Shown here: in pieces, positions 1 to 11,109 of the stretch
How the letters are laid out: the number at the start of each line of letters is the position of its first letter
Position numbering within the stretch: position 1 is the first letter of the stretch
NCBI GenBank assembly: GCA_947034885.2
Contig: OX344752.2
Coordinates: 14,942,001-15,006,000 of the forward strand
DNA length: 64,000 nucleotides
Reading direction: 5' to 3'
From: Thuidium tamariscinum
Taxonomy: Eukaryota > Streptophyta > Bryopsida > Hypnales > Thuidiaceae
Made by a program: the position numbers and the translations under genes
The notes under the pieces: model-generated
The model's database searches: none
What the model was told of the DNA's origin: nothing
What the model saw: the letters and a program-made list of their open reading frames with translations, nothing else

Positions 1-3000
1 CTTTGGACCTACTTCTACTAAACAATCTATTTATATGTGAAAATCAAGTTTTGACATTCTAAAATTCTTTTCCCCAACTCTCAACTCAAATGTTCAAGAT
101 AAAAAATTTTAACCTTATGGTGTGTAGTGCAAAAAAAATCCACAAATGGCCGTCAAAGTCACCTGAAGTTGTAGTCCGCAGTTGAAAAAAACTTTTTTTT
201 TCACCTTCAAATGCTAATATCTTCCAATCCGTACGGTCAAACTTCATGAAATTCTCACCACATGATTTGAGACAAGTGAAGTATAAGATCCTATGGTTAG
301 ATTTTAAGAAATTTTTTTTAGGTTTTTTGAGTGATTGCAACAGAAATGGCACTTTTCAGTGATTTCAGAGCCAGAAAATGCCTTGGTAATTTAGTGGTTA
401 AGAGAGGTGAAATAGTGAGTAGACTTTGTAGAGAACATGTAAGAAAGAAAAGAAATGAAAAACTCTATAGAGATTTGAGCTCCTACCTTCAAATTTGATG
501 GGACAATTTTGTTCCTCCTTTACTACTCCCATCTAGATTTGAAAAACCTAGTACGGTGCACCAACAAAGGGCACTTGTGAAACCAAGTACTATGCATAAA
601 TCCCTAAAGCCCTAAACTGCATTTTTTGGCAACATAGCAATTTTGGGCAGCTCACTATAAATGGAGTTTTTATTTGTTTTTTTCTTTGAAGTTTTCACAC
701 AAGATATGTCCAAGGAGTATCTTCAAGACCCAACAATTTTCATAACTTTTGACTACAAAATTAAAAAGTTATGATATGATATACTATTTCCATTGAACAT
801 TAGGCAACTTGGGCAGAAAAAAAACTTCTTTAAAAATTGCTTTATTTCAAAATTAAAATTTGAAATTGGTTTATTATATTTTTATCTATGTCAAAATTTA
901 TAAATCATTCCACTTTGATATATGAATCAAAAGCTATGAGGAATTGTAATTTGGGGTAGTTTGCGGATAGTTATAGAATCTCTACTCTACAAAAAAGTTT
1001 GAAAGACGGGGAGGACACTTCTTGTATATTTGGGGGACCCGCGTGTGGCGGTGGGGTATTTTTAGGGGGGCTATCAATTACTTGTAATCATTATTTGGCA
1101 ACATTAAAAGAGCCTCTATTTTACCATAAAGCGGAGAAATCAGCCATATTATCATCCCTATTTTATTTTTAAAACACTTTGCCTTTTTAGTGTCCCCTAT
1201 TTTATATGTAAATTTCTTATAAATTTTACCTAAGATTATTTAAATGTACCCTATATTTTGCCGCATGTAGGTTATTAAAAAATAGGAAGTGTCCTCCCCT
1301 AGGTTTGAAATTCTTTATTTAATTCATTTTCTAATATTTTAAAAAATAAATAAATAAATTGGGTGAATATTTTTTATTATAATATTTTAACCATTGGAAT
1401 TGTAATTTTTCATTTTTATAAATATATTTTTTATAATTTAGTATTTTCATGCATTTTCTACTTCTTTCTACTTACTATTTTTTTCCCGGGGAGATCGCTC
1501 TTTATAATTTTAAGCATACACCTTAGTTTAGAGGGTATTTAACATAGGGCTATTTACATTCATTTTAGTAATTAAAATGACCGTATTTTTACATATAATT
1601 TCAATCATTTGATTTTTATAGTTAGGCTATCTTATATACAAAATTTATATGTCTAATTTTTTCATATCCATTTACAACACACCATGAAAGTAGTGTCTTA
1701 CATATACACTATTTTTTTAATATATGTACTACTTGTATTGTAGTACAATTTCAAATGACAAATAAAAATGTAAAATGCAACAATAGTTTTAAATATTCTA
1801 ACTTCTATGCCATGTATTCTAAACAACCTAATATGGTGAATAATAAACATCATTAAAACATTAAATATACTAAAACTAAGAAAAACACCAATACTAGCAA
1901 TATAACATGAACAACATGAGAAATTGACACTCTAAAAACATTGTAGATTAACCCAAGAATATGACCTTTATTGTAATATAGAGATTATATATTTTATTTT
2001 TACATATGCATTTACAATGGTTTTGAATTTAGAATCAAAAAATAAAAGAATGTTTATTAAACACTAATAAAAAGAAGATGATTCTAAACATTTACAAGTA
2101 TATACTCAAGCAAATCTAGAGTTTGTAGTGTCAAAGTATAGAAAAGATTCCATGCAAATGTTGCACACTCTACACCAAATTCTTAATGGGTACTTTGTGT
2201 GAACACAAATCTCCATAGTACAACCTCATTGTAAATTTATAGCTCAATTCTTTTGTCTTGGAACAATAGATTCTTACATGCTGTTACATAATTGGTATAT
2301 TTAACAAAAGATTTGTATGTACAGGCTAGAATTATTTGATGATAACAACAAATCTCTTGAAAAACATCCTTAGATTTACTAAATTGTGTAAGTTTATTAT
2401 TCAATTAAAATTTTCTTTACATCTATACTCATTGTACTACACACTTTTTATATGAACCCTATTTGTAAAGGCTAATTTATTAATAAAAATTCCTACTAAA
2501 TGATGTTTATACATAGCCTAATTTATATTTAATAGGATATGTGACATTTCAAAAACCCTATAGTAGTTCTACATATATATAAAACTTATCCCCTTTGAAT
2601 TAAAAAAACCCTATCTTTTAACTCACATAGTTTTCTAAAAATCGCGGGTAATCTCCCCAGGATTTTTTTACTATATGTTGTACAATTTCAAAATATTTGA
2701 AATTTTTTGAGCATATGGCTGTCTTGCATTGTAAAATGAATTCAAAGAATAACCATCATTTTTTCATACAAATGTGACCTTGTGAAGAGCAGCTGCCAGA
2801 GGTTTTGTAGGGATTAAAAAAGGATTTCTGCTTTTTCAAATGGTAATATCTTGCAATCTACACGGTGGAAATTTCTGAAATTTTTTCCACATATTTTCAA
2901 ACCACCTAAATATAAGATCCTACAATTAAATATGTCAAAAAATATTTATTTTTAAATTGTACTTGTATTAAAAATCACAATTTTGGAATGATTTTGGTTG

Positions 3001-3124
3001 AAACATAGTCAAAAACCTTTAGGGGTTAAGACAAGCTAGTAGCTCTTACTCTTGAAAGATGACTTCCATTGGAAACATGAGCGACCTTTATATCATACCT
3101 GTCACAACATAATCATTCTCACAA
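1..3124. other. AT-rich non-coding DNA with one repeat relic
   Basis: No convincing gene is visible on either strand; the open frames are short and of biased composition. The stretch from about 597 to 960 is a diverged single copy of one arm of the foldback element at 3125-3875: both contain the run CTCACTATAAATGGAG, followed by similar text up to an ATGAGGAATT-like segment. The remainder, about 1000-3100, shows only AT-rich sequence without clear repeats. Confidence 0.6.
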
Positions 3125-3875
3125 CTTAACCCGTAGAGCCCTAAGCTGCATTTTTTGGGAACATTAGTTTTTTGAGCAACTCACTATAAATGGAGTTTTT
3201 ATTTTTTTTCTTTGAAATTTTTACACAAGATGTGTCCAAAGAGTATCTTTAAGGCCCAACAATTTAAAAACTTTTGACTTTGTGGTTAAAAAGTTAGGGC
3301 ATAATATGTTGTTTTCTTTACTTGAAGGGTAGCCATGGCAGTTGAAAAAAACTTCTTTAAAAAAGATTTTTTTTCAAAAGTAAAATTTCAAATTGATTCT
3401 TTAGGTTTATACAGACATGGGAAACTTTTTTTAATTCCATTTGGATTAAGGAGTCAAAAGTTATGAGGAATTTTAGTTTGTGGGTAGGTATGAAATCTTT
3501 GAAAACAATACCTACCCACAAACTAAAATTCCTCATAACTTTTGATTCCTTAATCCAAATGGAATAAAACAAAACTTTCGATATCTATATAAACCTAAAG
3601 AATCAATTTAAAATTTCATTTTTGAAAAAAAAAACTTTTTTAAAGAAGTCTTTTTAGTTGTCTAGGTTGCCCTCCGAGTAAAGAAAACAACATATCATGC
3701 CATAATTTTTCACCACAAAGTCAAATCTTTTTAAAAATTGTTGGGCCTTAAAGCTTCTCTTTGGGCTCATCTTGTGTAAAAATTTCAAAGAGAAAAAATA
3801 AAAACTCCATTCGTATTGAACTGCCCAAAAAATTTATGTTGCCAAAAAACGTAGCTTATGTTCTAGGGATTAAGC
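3125..3875. repeat. Foldback element, two arms of about 350 bp
   Basis: The two halves are inverted copies of each other. The left arm runs from about 3125 to 3490 and the right arm from about 3510 to 3875, around a short spacer near 3490-3510. At the centre the arms match almost exactly (left GTTTGTGGGTAGG, right CCTACCCACAAAC). The outer parts have diverged by scattered substitutions and small indels. No coding capacity is visible. A related single arm at 597-960 shows that the sequence is dispersed. It may be a foldback DNA transposon or an inverted duplication of an older repeat; the outer ends are approximate and no target duplication was found. Confidence 0.75.
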
Positions 3876-4886
3876 TAAGTTCCTACTAAAGGAAAGTGAG
3901 ACACTCTTTAAAGTTCATCCAAAACATAGATTTTAAATTTTTAATGTCCATCAAATATTGTCATTGGACGATTATTCATACTTTCATATTAAACTTGAAT
4001 TTTTGTAGCTGCTTTTAGATGGTGACTCTTGTTCCCACGTTGCTTTTTCATAAAATTTCAATATCTTCTTGCATTGTTCTTGCACAACTTAAATCAATTT
4101 AACAAAAAGAGCAAAGATTCTATATTGCACAGAGTACACAATGTAATGTAGACTACTTCATTTATTTATAGAAAGTTCACTTTTTAACAAGTTCAAGTAT
4201 GGATATCAAACAATGTAGAAGCACCATAAGAAGTTTCATTAAAATAATTCAAATCTAAGAAGGGCATAGTTGATTTGAATTTCTAACAATCAAATTCTAT
4301 CCCTACACCAAACTTTGTACCTTAGAATTTCATCAAACCATCCCTAGACTTTTATTGAAGTATCCTTACAAAATGTTGTTAAACTATTCGCTTAGTTATC
4401 AATGATTTTTTTATTGTAGATTTTGTTAGATTTCAATTTCAAGTCCACCTATTAGACAATTTCAATGATCTAAAGAATTGCTACTTTGAAAATTCATACA
4501 AAATTCGTGCGACATTTAGAAAATCTTTTTTTTTTCATTCATGGTTTTCAATTACTAATACAACAAAAATATCATCTTTATGAAAAGATGCCTTCAAATA
4601 TATTGAATATCTTATTTTAACAATTTGGCTTTGTCAACCACTTGATACACTTTCACATTTGCAATTTTAGAAAAATGAAATATATACTCTAAAAATACCA
4701 AATCTAATCACTTTAGATAGGACAACAACTTCTTCAAGTATCTCCACAAATTAGAATGGCTTTTATCCTAGTGGTAACAAGAAATAAAACTGATTTCCAT
4801 TCTTCGTCAAGAATTTGAATGTCACAATGCAAACTACATGTTCAAGAGTGTAGCCCGTTTTAGTGACACTAGTTGGATGAAAATTT
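3876..4886. other. AT-rich non-coding DNA
   Basis: No gene is visible. The last part, from about 4750 (CTTTTATCCTAGTGGTAACAAG), recurs in shuffled, diverged form at about 8560-9030, so it belongs to the repeat complex around the receptor gene. Confidence 0.5.
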
Positions 4887-5545
4887 ACAACAAAATTCTT
4901 TGAAATTCATAAGTAATTCATAAATGCTCTAAAAAAATATGAAACCACTTGGGTTAGATTTTGCATCAATTCTCCTTCAAATGGAAAATAAGTGAAAATA
5001 TTTTCAGACATCTAAAACCCATCAGAAAGGCCCAACAGCCCTTAGAGTTTGCTTTTAGAGCCACCTCCTTGTAGTCTTTCTGAAGGTGAGGAGGACTTCC
5101 TTCTTTGTACCTATTCAAGGACTTTCTGCCTAATGAGTATGTGCTGATTTGTTTAAATTTTTTCATTCCACTGTTCATCATTTTTTGAATTGGAGACTGG
5201 CTGCATTCTGTGCAATACGTACTGTGACACAAACTTGTTCTCCAAAAATGCAGGTTCATGGTTTGAAAATGAACATGACTTGAGTGATCAGGTTGGAAAA
5301 TAAAATAGTTGAAACTGGGTTCAAACTTTATATGTCACTAGATAATGAGGAATATTGCATGGGTTGGTGGAAAATTTGAACGAAAGAGAGTGCTTGCAGG
5401 ATCTATTGTACTCAATATTTTAAAGTATTCCTCTAGATAAATGGTTATGTGCAGAATATATCTAATGAATCATGCATAGATGCGACACAAACACAATAAC
5501 CTGTGGACAAGAAGTCTATTTTCAAAAGCACTAATTCAACACTGC

Positions 5546-5775
5546 TAAAGTCTGTACATCTAAAAGCACCATTTATTCATACTGTGTCTAGTTACTATTA
5601 TTAGGCTGTTCAGATTTTGATAGACTTGTTGGCAAGTGAAAGCATGTTCCAATGCACCAAAAAACACAACATTTGGATACTGAATGCAAAAATTATTAAA
5701 GATCAAAGTTAGTTTCTAAAAGTACCATCTGCAGCATGTGTAATATTGATTGAGCTCTCATGTTTGTACACCTTA
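5546..5775. mobile_element. Diverged small TIR element (TA family), copy 1
   Basis: Internal sequence (ATTCATACTGTG, GGCAAGTGAAAGCATGTTCC, ACAACATTTGGATAC) matches the better-preserved copies at 6244-6539, 18,065-18,305 and 18,555-18,827. The left end reads AAAGTCTGTACATCTAAAAG and the right end ends near GTACACCTTAA, so both inverted ends are recognisable but worn. Boundaries are approximate. Confidence 0.5.
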
Positions 5776-6161
5776 ATCCAGAACTGTGGGTAAGAAAACA
5801 TGATACGACAATAGATGTACCAGCAATGAAATTTGTTTCATTTGTGCCAAAAGAAACAAAACAAAAAGACAATAGATGTAACTTACTGGGCCATTTCCCC
5901 CACCTGAAGTGTCAAAGTAGGCGGTATTGAATGTTGCAGTGCAGCTCCTAATTTCAGCATTCATCCCCATATTAGATACAAAACAACACATTGACACATA
6001 TCACACATCTCTAATTTTATTTTCATCCACAATTTGGCAATTCCATTCAAGATATATATTTTTGAATTTGAATTTTTTTCACAATTTCATACAAGATCTT
6101 ACTATTCATTTTCTATGGGCTTGGCGCAGAGCTCATTATTTTGGTGCAAAATGACAACTAA
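5776..6161. other. Segment absent from the right copy of repeat A
   Basis: The text at 5466-5545 (AATGAATCATGCATAGATG onward) occurs again at about 6162-6240, so this stretch sits between two direct copies of about 80 bp. In the right copy of repeat A the corresponding text occurs once. The segment holds no convincing gene. It probably arose by a local tandem duplication of part of the repeat with its small TIR element. Confidence 0.45.
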
Positions 6162-6243
6162 TGAATCATGCATAGATGTGACACAAACACAATAACCTGT
6201 GGATAAGAAGTCTATTTTCAAAAGTACTAATTCAACACTACCA

Positions 6244-6539
6244 AGGTGGGTACACCTAAAACCACCACTTATTCATACTAGTATGCCTAATTACCGTTAT
6301 TAGGCTATTCAGATTCTCATACAGTCTTATTGGCAAGTATAAGCATGTTTTAACGCTTAAAAAAACACAACATTTGGATACTGTATGCAAAAGTTATTAA
6401 AGATCAAAGTTTGTTTCTAGAAGCGCCATCTACAGCCTAAAAGTGCCATCTACAAACTGCTTACACCACTGATTTTGGAGATGTACACTGATTGTAGATG
6501 GCGCTTTTCAGAATGGTGTGCTTTGGGGTGTACCTACCT
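6244..6539. mobile_element. Small TIR element (TA family), copy 2
   Basis: The left end reads AGGTGGGTACACCTAAAA and the right end GGGGTGTACCTACCT, which are imperfect inverted repeats. A second, internal inverted pair (GCGCCATCTACA and TGTAGATGGCGC) follows. TA lies just outside the right end; the left flank has changed to CA. The target and ends fit a Tc1/mariner-type MITE, as shown more clearly by the copy at 18,555-18,827. Confidence 0.65.
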
Positions 6540-7265
6540 TACATCTATTTGTTGTCCAATTGTGAGAATTTGTATCTTTATTTCTTTCAAAGAAAACAAA
6601 TGCTGATCAATAAATATTAAGACTTGGTTACTGAATGGAGCATGAACTAAAATGAACTAAAATGGATGTTTGAGTTTCACCTGATAATCATTCTCATTAG
6701 GTTTGTGCTTTCACAAGAATTGGGTTTGCACAAGCATGACTCCCACGTAGCTTGCATGCTGTGGCTCCCAGACCGTCTACCACAACCTTTTCCAATGACC
6801 GCCCAAGCACAAACTTTGAGTATCCGGATAATTAATGCAGCAGTTGAGGCTGAAGGCCAAGGGGTCAAAAGGGAGTGCTTTAAACTGAGGGTCAAAGGCA
6901 AGAATTTTGTTACAATTGAACTCTTGTTTGTCAAGTTGGGACCATTCTTAATCCTTGAAGCTTAATCGTTGAAGGACGGAGTGGTGACCGAGGAAATCAT
7001 TCATTTTGATACTGTGTGACATTGTCTACTTTGAATAAGCCGAATATACTCATTGGAAGTCAAGGTATTATAGAAGACCTCCCCTTTTCACCCCTCATAC
7101 CGAATATGTATAGTTGCACTTCTACCCTACAAGGGAAGATTCTTTGCCATCCATCCATTGAACACTAAACGTCCATGGCATCCCTCCAAGGTTAAACAAT
7201 TCATTTCCAATGCCTAAAATCTTCTACATAACATCAAGTACCATCACTCCACTATACTTTATTTC

Positions 7266-9050
7266 AAACATCCCAAGCTTCAAAAAATATTGCCCATCTA
7301 TGGTTAGGGCACCTTGTCTACATGATGGATGTAGCGTACAAGTTTGCCTACCACAATAGTTGAAAAAGTAGTTGTTGCTATTCAAAATCAATGTCACATC
7401 ACTACCCTAATTTCAAATGTAACTTGCTTCCCACTAAAAATATTTATAGTCAATCTTCTACCACAGATCTTTTAGATTTGCACTCATGCAATAAGAGGAA
7501 AAAAATAGAATAGCATAAATTTTGCGGTGACACCTACTTCTTCACAAATATTTCTATGAAGAAGTGACATAGTAAGTAGACTTGGTAGAAAACATGCAAG
7601 AAAGAAAGAAATGCCAAACTCCATAGAAATCTGAAGCTCTTGCCCTCAAATTTGTTGGGACAAGGGTGAATGCTAGAAGCACTTGTACTATTTGTTACGT
7701 TTTACTATAGTACTCAAGACTTTTTTAGAGTACTTTAAAATTAGAAAATTAATTTGAAAAAAATTTGAATAATTTGAAAAAAATTTGAAGAATTTGAATA
7801 ATATATACACCTCTAAGATGAAGGTTTTCACTGAAGGAAATTGATAGAAGATTTCTCTAAGTAGGAGAACTTAAAAAGCGTCAAACCTCAAGAAAATACA
7901 TACCTTCATGTTTTAATTTGGAAAAAATAGTGAATATAAATAAACACAAAAATAAAATGTGATTATTTGCAACAACTCTAAGGTGATTGCAAGAAAGACC
8001 GGTACTATTTTGCATCACATTTTGAATGACAGAGTTGTTATTGATTATAACTTTTAAAGTATGAACCACATTAACTTGAAATTTTGATTGAAAATGTCTA
8101 ATATGATAGCAATCGAATTCCTTATTTTTCAGAAACTTTCAAAAATCATTTTATAATTAAATTTCAATTAAGCTAATTTGTCACACTTTGCAGTTTAGGG
8201 GGTTTTAGTACTAGGGAGCATCCAAAATTAATGACCTAAAGCTGAAATTTTTGTGGCCTATTTCCATACTAGGTATGCATGTTTCTACCAAAGGAAATCT
8301 CAAAAATCATAATTCTCTTTCCTCTACGTGTGTGCTAACAGGCCTCCCTTGCGTGCATGCTTTTGAACATTTAAGATGGTTTTGAGATCATTCTTTTGGT
8401 GAAATCTTTTCATCATAAAGTTCTCCCAAATCGCTGATTTTTAGTTAAAAAAAATTCTTTTCCCTATTTTTTTACAAATTAAAATGTCAAAGTACCTATT
8501 TTCATGAAAATTTGCACTTTTCTAGTTCTCCTACTTAAAGGAATTTTCTAAACTTTTCCTTCCTAGGATGACTTTTATGCAAGTAGTAATAAGAAATAAA
8601 ACCGATTTCTGTTCTTCGTCTAAGGTAAGAGGCTCTAAAATGGAGCGGGCATTAAAATGGTGCCCTATCTTGAATGTACAACATTTGTACATGTTGCTTT
8701 TTCATAGCCTTCAGTAGTGTACTCACAGTGTACGTTTTAGCTAGGGCACCATTTTAGAACCCTATGCCCCTTCAACTTCAAAATTTGATAACTAATTCAA
8801 AAAGCTCCAAAATATATGAAATGACTTGGATTAGATGTCAATTCCACTTGTCTTTCTAGGAAAGTACACTGAAAATTATTTCAAGATGTTTCACCTCCCC
8901 AAAATACAGTTTCAGCCCTTAGATGGTCCATTATAGAACCTTCTACCTTAGAATTTGAATGTCTGCGCAAACCAAATGTGAAGAGTGTAGCCCGTTTCAG
9001 TGACACCAATTGGATGAAAATCATTCATCTCTCCGTTCAAGTTCATTTAG
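7266..9050. other. Non-coding, repeat-derived DNA
   Basis: No gene is visible. The stretch 8560-9030 contains scrambled, diverged matches to 4750-5000 (AACAAGAAATAAAAC-like, GAAGAGTGTAGCCCG, GACACCAATTGGATGAAAAT). Inverted text (CTAAGTAGGAGAAC at about 7857 and GTTCTCCTACTTAAAG at about 8525) suggests another worn element with ends there. Short AATTTGAA repeats occur at about 7750-7800. Confidence 0.45.
8640..8775. repeat. Short inverted-repeat element
   Basis: Inverted ends AAAATGGTGCCCT (about 8655) and AGGGCACCATTTTAG (about 8738) bound a short segment of about 100 bp. Outer imperfect matches continue on both sides (GGCTCTAAAATGG and CCATTTTAGAACCC). It looks like a very small MITE. No target duplication was identified. 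Confidence 0.45.
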
Positions 9051-11109
9051 GATTCATCTGAAGACCACTGAGGCTCGCAAGCAAAGGGTCCGTGCGGTTC
9101 CTCCAGATCCGCCATCGTCGTGGACTCCGGAGCAATTTTCTTGAGAATTTGGCTAGACATGCTGAGATTTCAAGCACTTACTTTCTAGAGATGCTTATCG
9201 AAACCTACATGGATCTAGATTTCCTTTCGTTTTGGGTTTTTTTTTCCCATTCACAGTATTGAAACGGAGTTCATGGCGTAGGATTTCTGAATCGGTTTCT
9301 TCTTCGGGACTTTGAGACCTTAAGAACGTTAAGCAACGTTTCATTAGCACGTTTGCAGTTCGAAGCTTTAGAATTCGGTATCCAGTTTGGTGGATGCGTG
9401 TTTCTTGGACGAATAAGTAGTACCGACAATTACATCTTGCAAGAGCAAACCCTCAAGTTGGCGGCTCTACTGAAGCAGGAACGACGACGAAAGCGTTCTG
9501 AAGGTCCAGTGAACACAATCTGAGCGTCGACGTTCGCGGTTTCTGTAACTCGTGGTACAGGCGACGTCCGAATTGAAAAGGTAAGGTCAAGCCATAGCCT
9601 GAGATCCCAGTGTTGTAAATGAATTGGACATGGCCGCAAGTTAGGGTTAGAGTTTAGGGCGTCGTGATGGAGCAGGAGCTTGTCTTGGATGGCACGGAGA
9701 GCAACATCTACCGACACATGCTGCTTACAGTTTTTGCGTTTCGTTTGTGTTGTGCAAACCCTCGGTGACGTATGAAAATTGACGTTTGTAGACACAGTTC
9801 TACTGTTCACCTCCCAATTTGTGTTCAAGTGGAGGCCCGGCTCTTTGATAGAGGCGCTGTGAGCACAATTTCGACCTCGCAGCTCCATTTCTGGAAGCTG
9901 AGTTCCTCGTTTGTGTGATTGTCGGCATGGACCTCAGTTAACTTAGTTCCTTGCGTCTCTCACTCCACTTAGTTGCGTGTAATCCGCTTTGTGTCAGTTG
10001 TGAGTGTGACTTCGATTTGCAGAGAGACAGAATTTGTAAGATATTTGTAAGAGGCCTTTTCTGAGCTTCTTGGTGATTGCTCAAAACGAAACAAAAAACC
10101 CTTGTGTTGATTAGCTCTACCAATTTTTCTAAATTTGTAAGTGCATAAATTTGGACTCAACATGTTATGGATTACATAGGGGAAGAAAACACACAATATC
10201 ACCGATGGATCGAAAGATTATAATGTTTGATCGAGAGGATGTCAAAACTGTGAAGTCTTCCAATCCACAATTTATATGTCAACTTTAAAATGTAGATCAT
10301 GAACAAAATAAGACACAAAAGGATATATTTTATACGATGTTCATGAAGTTATGAACTATTTTTAGAGCAATTTTTAATGCAAGGGTAGACATCACTCCCA
10401 CAATCTTGAAATGATATCTGTATGCCGTGCTATGATGTTGTGTCTGAACACGTATCCATGGTTTGCGGAGATCAAGAACTCTTATGAATAAGTGACACAT
10501 TTTTTTTCCTGTAAGTTTTGGCTTTGCTGTTTAGAAGTGTGTGGTTTGTGGATGTAAATGTGTAGCTGAAGTAATGATCCAAAGGAAATAAAAACATCAA
10601 GGTGGGGATTTTATTTCGAAATGGGCAGGTTTGAGTGACATTGGCAAAGTTTTGTGTAAGTGTATGAAATTGAAGTCTGGCGTTGACCAAGATTGAAGGA
10701 AGAACTAGCAAATTCCCAACTTCGTGAGAGCACGGTACTGAACTCAAGGCTCTACTGCAATACGGAACGTTGCACTCAACTCATGTAATAGCATCAGTAT
10801 GAGAGGGAATTATGAGAAGAATTGACAGTTGTAAGACTGAGTTTTATGACCATGACAGAATGCTAAACTGTGGCATAGTGGATAATGTACTTGTAGGGAT
10901 GCAATGAAGCGCAAAACAGTGGATGTTGAGGATGGTCTACACAATGCTACTGGTCCTAGGTAATATCCTACCATGCAACTCTTCAGGTTTTCTTCAACTA
11001 AACATCCTATTTTCAGTCCAAGTATGATACTTCTGTTCACATTTATTATTGCACTGCTCAAAGTGTCTGTAGTGCTTTGTGATTATGTTCTTTACTCTTC
11101 TAAAATTCA
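9051..11109 (+). promoter_or_regulatory. Upstream region of the TIR-NBS-LRR gene
   Basis: Base composition rises in G+C from about 9050 to 10,200, unlike the repeats to the left, and the stretch leads into the receptor gene. No protein I recognise is encoded; a 152-codon frame on - at 9430-9888 has no recognisable domain. The stretch probably holds the promoter and 5' untranslated sequence, possibly with an intron, but no TATA box or splice site can be assigned with confidence. Confidence 0.35.

Larger units (their letters stand above)
4887..7265. repeat. Dispersed repeat A, left copy
   Basis: This block recurs as a direct repeat at 17,399-19,360. Shared landmarks in the same order include CAACAAAATTCTTTGAAA (4887 and 17,399), CAGACATCTGAAACCC-like text, GTGGCTCCCAGACCG-like text and CTCATACCGAATATG (about 7097 and 19,193). 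The copies differ by substitutions, indels and small inserted elements. Around 5250-5330 there is a remnant of coding-like sequence after an acceptor-like AAATGCAG. It reads longer in the right copy (residues GSWFENELDLSDQVGKK), which suggests a degraded exon of an unidentified protein. The family is unknown; it could be a non-autonomous transposon or a segmental duplication. Confidence 0.7.

Noticed and set aside
6666-6965. 99-codon frame within repeat A
   Set aside because: The frame is disrupted by small indels in the other copy of repeat A, with no sign of coding constraint.
9430-9888. 152-codon frame on - upstream of the receptor
   Set aside because: No domain, low-complexity-free but unrecognisable text, and it lies antisense to the probable leader of the TNL gene.
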